Shown in pieces: positions 4,976 to 13,737 of a DNA stretch of 13,737 nt. Every line of letters begins with the position of its first letter. The stretch's first letter is position 1. The notes under the pieces are model-generated. The model did not search any database, was not told the DNA's origin, and was given only the letters and a program-made list of their open reading frames with translations. Position numbers and translations under genes: made by a program. Origin of the DNA: Pseudomonadota bacterium (GTDB taxonomy: Bacteria > Myxococcota_A > Polyangia > Polyangiales > Polyangiaceae); contig QGUH01000015.1 of assembly GCA_003242355.1 (NCBI GenBank), positions 1 through 13,737 on the forward strand, read 5' to 3'.

Positions 4976-6634
4976 ATGACCGAAACACACTCTGCATCGA
5001 CCACGGGCGAAGGGGCCGGCGTCGCTTCCGCCGAAGGGGACACGGCTCGGGCGGGGAGCTCCGGTGAGGTCCCAGCGTCGCCCGAGCGACGCCGCCTGCC
5101 GCGCGTGGGAGAGCTCCTCGGGTACCTCGAAGAACCGGCCATCCTGATTTCGCTGAGCGGGCTCTTCTTCGCGATGCTGTGGATCCACCTCGAGCCCGTC
5201 GAGGTCGCGGGCGATGCCTTCGCCAAGTGGAATTTCGTGCGCATGTGGTTTTACGCCAACGACTTCTCCGGAGAGAAGTGGGACCACCACATGGCGCGCA
5301 TGGGCGTGCACATTCCCACCTACATCGCGCAATGGGTCTTCGGGCGTGGCCACACGACGTACTACGTCCCGCAGCTCGTGTTCGCCGTCGCCCAGGCGCC
5401 GCTCGTTTACGTCATCGGCAAGCGCATCGGGGGGCGCATCGCGGGGGTTCTCGCTGCCCTGCTCCTCGTCTACTTCGATCCGATGATTCGGCAGGGCTCG
5501 CAGCTCCTGCCCGAGGTGTTCTCCGCGACGTATGCGCTCGGTGCGCTCTACCTGCTCCTCCGCGCGACGGAGACGCAGGGGAAGCGCCGCACGGCCTGGC
5601 TCGTGGCGTCCTCCGTTTGTTTCTTCTTCGGCTATCTCGCCAAAGAAACGACGGTGTTCTTTCTCCCGGGCCTTCTGCTCGCCCTGTGGCTCGATCGCAA
5701 GAGCTTCCGGGACGTGGTTCTGTACGCGGGAATTCTACTGGCCGGCTTCGTTTTGGAGTCGCTCGCGTACTTGCTGTTCACGCACCACCCGCACCGGGGC
5801 GACGTGATCATGGGCGCTCACGGCCAGGTCCCGCTGCCGAAGGTCACGTTCCTGCAGCTGTTCGATCGCTTCATCGAGCTCGATACCCCCTGGCTGACCG
5901 CGATTCACTTCTTCTTCGCCGCGTTCGTGGGCACGTTGGTGCTTTCGGCTGGCAATGCGGCGCGCGGGACGCTCGCGATGGTCGCTTCCTATCTTTTCCT
6001 TCTGACGTTCCTCGTGAAGGGGATCAATCCGATCCAGCTGTGGCAGCGCTTCCTCCCGCGCTATTTCGATCCGACGGCGCCGTTCGTCCAGCTCGTGAAT
6101 GGGTGCTTCCTGGTGCTCGCGGGGCGCACCTTGTACCGGCGCTGGGCCGGTACGCGCGGCGCGGTGCTCACCGCGCGCGCGGCGCGGTTCGGCGCCGTCT
6201 TCGTGATCGCGCTGTGTTCGCTGCTCGGCTTCGCGGAGTACGTGGAGGCGCGCCCGAAGCTCGAGGAGACACACGGTCTGCGCGTCAACACGCGCCACGC
6301 GCGGGTGATCGAGGACACCTTCGTCCGCAACCTCCCGATCATCGCCCGCGAGCGCCCGAAAGGCATCTGGGGTGCCTTCAGCGTCCTTCTCCACGACCGC
6401 CATTTCACCGAACCGGGCGAGGAGCTCCACCGGCCGAAGACCCACAAAGTGCGACGAAACCTCTGGTACGCGGCCAAACACCCGGAGGTGTACACGCCGA
6501 AGGTGCTCGACCGCATGATCGAGAAGGGGTGTGCCCTGCGCATCCACCGGCGCTCGCGTTTCCTCGACGTGGCTCCCAACGACGTGCTTCCCGCGCGCTG
6601 CGACGCGGAGCTCGAGCGTCTGCTGAAGCGCTAG
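4976..6634 (+). CDS. GT-C type membrane glycosyltransferase (GT39/PMT_2-like)
   Basis: The 552-residue protein has a Ser/Gly-rich N-terminal tail (1-50), about eleven hydrophobic segments (53 to 420) and a C-terminal soluble part of about 130 residues. The pattern matches GT-C enzymes, which move sugars from polyprenyl-phosphate donors onto lipids or proteins at the outer face of the inner membrane. Supporting marks are the first long loop after helix 1 with Asp80 (VEVAGDAFAKW), the LLPEVFSATYALGALYLLLR segment (178-196) and KETTVFFLPGLLLALWLDRK (223-242). The usual DE or DS pair in the first loop is not obvious; Asp80 is the best catalytic candidate. Acceptor and donor cannot be told. ATG 4976 has AGGGAA four to nine bases upstream and is preferred over ATG 4889. 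The stop codon lies inside a 17-bp palindrome. Confidence 0.78.
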   Translation: MTETHSASTTGEGAGVASAEGDTARAGSSGEVPASPERRRLPRVGELLGYLEEPAILISLSGLFFAMLWIHLEPVEVAGDAFAKWNFVRMWFYANDFSGEKWDHHMARMGVHIPTYIAQWVFGRGHTTYYVPQLVFAVAQAPLVYVIGKRIGGRIAGVLAALLLVYFDPMIRQGSQLLPEVFSATYALGALYLLLRATETQGKRRTAWLVASSVCFFFGYLAKETTVFFLPGLLLALWLDRKSFRDVVLYAGILLAGFVLESLAYLLFTHHPHRGDVIMGAHGQVPLPKVTFLQLFDRFIELDTPWLTAIHFFFAAFVGTLVLSAGNAARGTLAMVASYLFLLTFLVKGINPIQLWQRFLPRYFDPTAPFVQLVNGCFLVLAGRTLYRRWAGTRGAVLTARAARFGAVFVIALCSLLGFAEYVEARPKLEETHGLRVNTRHARVIEDTFVRNLPIIARERPKGIWGAFSVLLHDRHFTEPGEELHRPKTHKVRRNLWYAAKHPEVYTPKVLDRMIEKGCALRIHRRSRFLDVAPNDVLPARCDAELERLLKR

Positions 6635-6667
6635 AACGCCGATCGGTTTGACCGATCGGCGTTCTAG
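6631..6667. terminator. 17-bp palindrome containing the glycosyltransferase stop codon
   Basis: CTAGAACGCCGATCGGT pairs perfectly with its complement across a TTG loop. The TAG stop (6632-6634) is within the left arm. There is no T tract after the stem. It may serve as a bidirectional end signal for the two convergent genes or as an mRNA 3'-end stabiliser. Confidence 0.55.
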
Positions 6668-6700
6668 CCTCGTTTCTGAGGGGCGGCACGCGCCGCCCCT
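6631..6700 (-). repeat. Double-hairpin repeat, copy 2 (inverted relative to copy 1)
   Basis: This is the reverse-oriented partner of 4724-4793, the same length and 62 of 70 bases identical by eye. Both of its stems are perfect, whereas copy 1 has a mismatch in one, so copy 2 looks less decayed. It occupies most of the 117-bp spacer between the convergent glycosyltransferase and second kinase genes. Confidence 0.75.
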
Positions 6701-6708
6701 CAGAAACG
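6671..6708. terminator. Second 17-bp perfect hairpin between convergent genes
   Basis: CGTTTCTGAGGGGCGGC pairs fully with its complement across loop ACGC. It is the longest member of the GGGGCGGC hairpin family seen at 2117 and 4724. It lies 44 bases beyond the stop of the second kinase, a suitable place to end that operon. Confidence 0.6.
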
Positions 6709-6751
6709 CATCGTCGATTCGGCGGCGCGGGGAGGGCGCCCGGCGGATGCG

Positions 6752-9272
6752 TCAGGCGCTCTCGGCCGCGAGCGTCTTGTTGCCCAGCGCCGCGAGGTGC
6801 GCGGCCAAACGATCGAGATCGACGGGCTTCGACTCGAGCACCTGAAAGCCCGCCGCTTCGGCCTGTTCCCGCGTTCCCGTGCGCGTGTGGGCGGTGAGCG
6901 CGACGGCGGGGATCGCGCCGCCGAGCTCCGGAGGCAGGGCACGCACCCGCTGCATGAGCTCGTATCCATCTTGGCCGGGCATGGCGAGGTCGCTCACGAG
7001 CACGTCCGGGCGGAACCGCTCGAGCTCTTGCAGCGCTTCGTGCGCTCCCGAGGCGCTCGCCACCTTGGCACCCCGCTGGCCGAGCGCGCACGCGAGGAGC
7101 TCGCGAGAATCCTCGTCGTCGTCCACGACCAGGACCTTGAGCCCATCGAGCGACCAGTGGCTCACGGGGGCGCCGTCGGGAGTGCTCATCGGTATCGGTG
7201 TCGGAGGCGGTTGGCTCGTTCGGGCGCACTCGGCCGGAAGGCGGATCACGAAGGTGGCGCCGCGCCCGATGCCGGCGCTCTCCGCGCGCACGGTTCCCCC
7301 GTGTGCCTGCACGATTTGCTGCACGATCGCCAGGCCCAGCCCGAGCCCACCGTGCGTGCGGCGGGAGCCGCCGCTTTGCTGCCGGAACGGTTCGAAGACG
7401 TGTGCGACGAACTCCGGGTCGATGCCTTGACCGGTGTCGGCGACGCGCAGCGCGATCATGCCGTCGCCGCTCTCGGCCGTGACGGTGACGCGACCTCCCG
7501 GCGGCGTGAACTTGATCGCATTCGTGAGCAGGTTCCACACCACCTGCTGCAAGCGTTGGGGGTCCGCCGTGAGCCGGGGGCACGCGCCGAGGTCGACCTC
7601 GAGGCTGATGTTCTTGGCTTCTGCGGCCGGGCGCACCGTTTCGAGCGCTTCGCGTACCGTGTCCGCGAGAGCGACGCTGCTCATGTGCAGCCGCATCTTG
7701 CCGCGGGCGATGCGCGAAAAATCGAGCACGTCCTCGACGATGCGCGCCTGGGCGAGGGCATTGCGCTCGATGATCGCGAGTGCGCGCTCCACGTCCGGGA
7801 TCGCCCGCGAACGGGCGAGCGAGGCCCAGCCGAGGATCGCGTTCAGCGGTGTGCGGAGCTCGTGTGACACCGAAGCCAGGAAGTCGTCTTTCGACGTGTT
7901 GGCGAGCTCCGCGGCACGGCGCGCCGCACGCTCCCGCTCGAGCAGCTCGAGGCGCATCGCTTGCGTCGCTTCGATCTCGCGCCGCGCGAGCACTTGGGGC
8001 GTGACGTCCGAAGCGAAGATGAGCACGCGATCGACCGCGCCGGCGGGATTGTTCAACGGCTGCGCCGTGAAGCGGACGTACAGCGGCTCTTGGCGTCGTT
8101 CCGGGGCGACGTCGAGCGCGAGCTCGTCCACTTGTTCGGCCACTCCGGTCGCGAGCACCCGCTCCACCGTTTGCTCGAGCTGCGGCCCCGGGGGCGCGTC
8201 GCCGAGTCGCTTGCCAATCAGGTCGGGCCCGAAGAGCTCGGCAAAGGCCGGATTCACGAACACGTACTCGCGACTCGGCACGCGCACGATGGCGATGTAC
8301 GCGGGCGCGGTGGTCAACACCTGATTCAGGCTCGAGATCTCGAAATGCCGAGCCACGGCGAGCGCCGCGCGGTCTGCGGCGGCCGCGAACAGACGCTTCT
8401 CCGCATCGGAAAACACGCTCGCGCGCGTGGAACCGATGTGCGCCACGCCGAGGACCTCGCCTCCGTGGAGAAGAGGCAGCCCGTAGAGCCCGCGCACGCG
8501 CCGTTCTCGAATCCACTCGTTCGAGATCAGGTTGGAATCGGCGGCGTTCGAGAGCTCGAGGGGGCGTCGGGTCGCGGCCACCGTTCCGGCGAACCCTTCG
8601 CCGATGCGCAACCGGAACCGGGCGCTCACCTCCTCTTCGAACCCGACCGAAGCGGCCGTTTCCAAGTAGTCTCCGCTCCGGAGCAGGATCGTGGCCGAGT
8701 CCGCCATGTCGGCGGCGCCCGTGAAGGCGTGCAGGAGCTCTTCGAGCAACGCTTGCAGATCGTTGCTCTCCAAAGCGGCCGTCGCGATCCGTTCCAGCGC
8801 GACCAGGCGCCGCACGGCCTCGTCCCGCTCGCGCGTCCTGCGAGCGACCTGTCCACGCCGAACCGCTTCGCGCTGGTCGAAGAGATGCACGAACGCCCTC
8901 ACCCGCGCGCGGATGATCTCCGGATCGTACGGCTTGGTGATGTAGTCGGCGCCTCCGCTCGCGTACCCTCGCCGAACGTACTCTTCCTCGCCGTGGACGG
9001 CCGTGACGAACAAGACCGGGAGCTCGCGGCCGTAGGGGAGGGAGCGGAGCCTCCGGGTGAGCTCGAACCCGTCCATCTCCGGCATCTGTACGTCGATCAG
9101 CGCGACCGCGAACGGCTCGCTCGCGACGAGGCGGAGCGCGTCGCGACCCGACTCGGCCGTGACGAGGCGGACGTGCAGCGGGCTCAGCACTGCCGCGAGC
9201 GCGAGCAGGTTCGCCGGGCTGTCGTCCACCAACAGGACGGAAGCCGAGCCGACGCCGCGACCGGAATCGGGT

Positions 9273-9280
<8 letters not shown>
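6752..9280 (-). CDS. Hybrid histidine kinase REC-GAF-PAS-HisKA-HATPase-REC
   Basis: The 842-residue soluble sensor kinase has, in order: receiver 1 (14-133; acidic Asp19/Asp20, phospho-acceptor Asp63 in LIDVQMP, Thr93, Lys116); GAF (about 160-312); PAS (about 318-430); HisKA with His473 in SVSHELRTP; HATPase with Asn583/Asn587, DTGQGI (615-620) and GGLGLGL (644-650); receiver 2 (714-832; Asp764 in SDLAMPG, Thr796, Lys818). All key phosphotransfer residues are present. No membrane helix is seen, so it acts in the cytoplasm. Receiver 1 at the N-terminus could accept phosphate from the upstream poly-HAMP kinase, and receiver 2 or an outside Hpt protein would pass it on. ATG 9280 overlaps the upstream stop by eight bases (ATGAGTGA), implying translational coupling. 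An in-frame ATG at 9316 has AAAGGAGGT just two bases away and is the alternative start (854 residues). Confidence 0.9.

Positions 9281-13737
<4,457 letters not shown>

Noticed and set aside
4724..6708. Inverted repeats read as terminal repeats of an insertion sequence carrying the glycosyltransferase.
   Set aside because: No transposase is encoded between them, no target-site duplication was recognised, and the same hairpin core occurs alone at 2117-2140, so a mobile element call is not supported.
6405..8516. A 703-codon minus-strand frame crossing the glycosyltransferase end, the repeats and the kinase.
   Set aside because: It runs through the inverted repeat and shadows two genes with clear domains, and it is almost entirely Arg/Ala/Gly/Pro.

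Overview
The window is GC-rich DNA with strongly GC-biased third codon positions. Its gene content fits a myxobacterium (Myxococcota, probably Polyangia): lipoproteins with AgmX/TonB-like C-terminal domains, a Gly/Thr-repeat lipoprotein, a lipoprotein cytochrome and large soluble hybrid histidine kinases. This placement comes from protein style and composition, not from a marker gene. There are eight confident protein genes and one doubtful leader ORF. No tRNA, rRNA, CRISPR array, transposase or phage gene was seen.

Layout, left to right. A minus-strand lipoprotein with two AgmX-like domains runs off the left edge (1-965). It is divergent from argC (1154-2104, plus), an arginine-biosynthesis reductase standing apart from other arg genes. 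A hairpin separates argC from a convergent lipoprotein with two CXXCH haem motifs (2221-2679, minus). A Nudix hydrolase (2799-3350, plus) diverges from the cytochrome and meets a Gly/Thr-repeat lipoprotein (3347-3817, minus) end to end, the two stop codons sharing CTAG. After a divergent spacer with a tandem palindrome come a four-helix DoxX-like membrane protein (4109-4624, plus) and a GT-C type membrane glycosyltransferase (4976-6634, plus). The glycosyltransferase is bracketed by two inverted copies of a 70-bp double-hairpin repeat.

The right half (6752-13737, minus) is a two-gene signalling operon. The upstream gene, cut by the right edge, encodes a soluble poly-HAMP hybrid kinase: nine exact 92-residue units, GAF, coiled coil, HisKA, HATPase and receiver. 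It has the same domain plan as fungal group III (Nik1/Os-1) kinases. Its stop overlaps the start of a second hybrid kinase (receiver-GAF-PAS-HisKA-HATPase-receiver). Neither has a membrane segment in the visible part or a DNA-binding output. The pair therefore looks like a cytoplasmic phosphorelay: the first kinase could phosphorylate the second, and an output protein encoded elsewhere would be needed.

Most notable points: the A-B-B-A-A-B-C-C-D order of the HAMP units with blocks of near-identical DNA; the inverted double-hairpin repeats around the glycosyltransferase, one of which contains its stop codon; the tandem CACGTG palindromes upstream of the Gly/Thr lipoprotein; and signs of degraded sequence at the window edges. 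No wholly new system is demonstrated. The kinase pair and the repeat-bracketed glycosyltransferase are the best candidates for follow-up.
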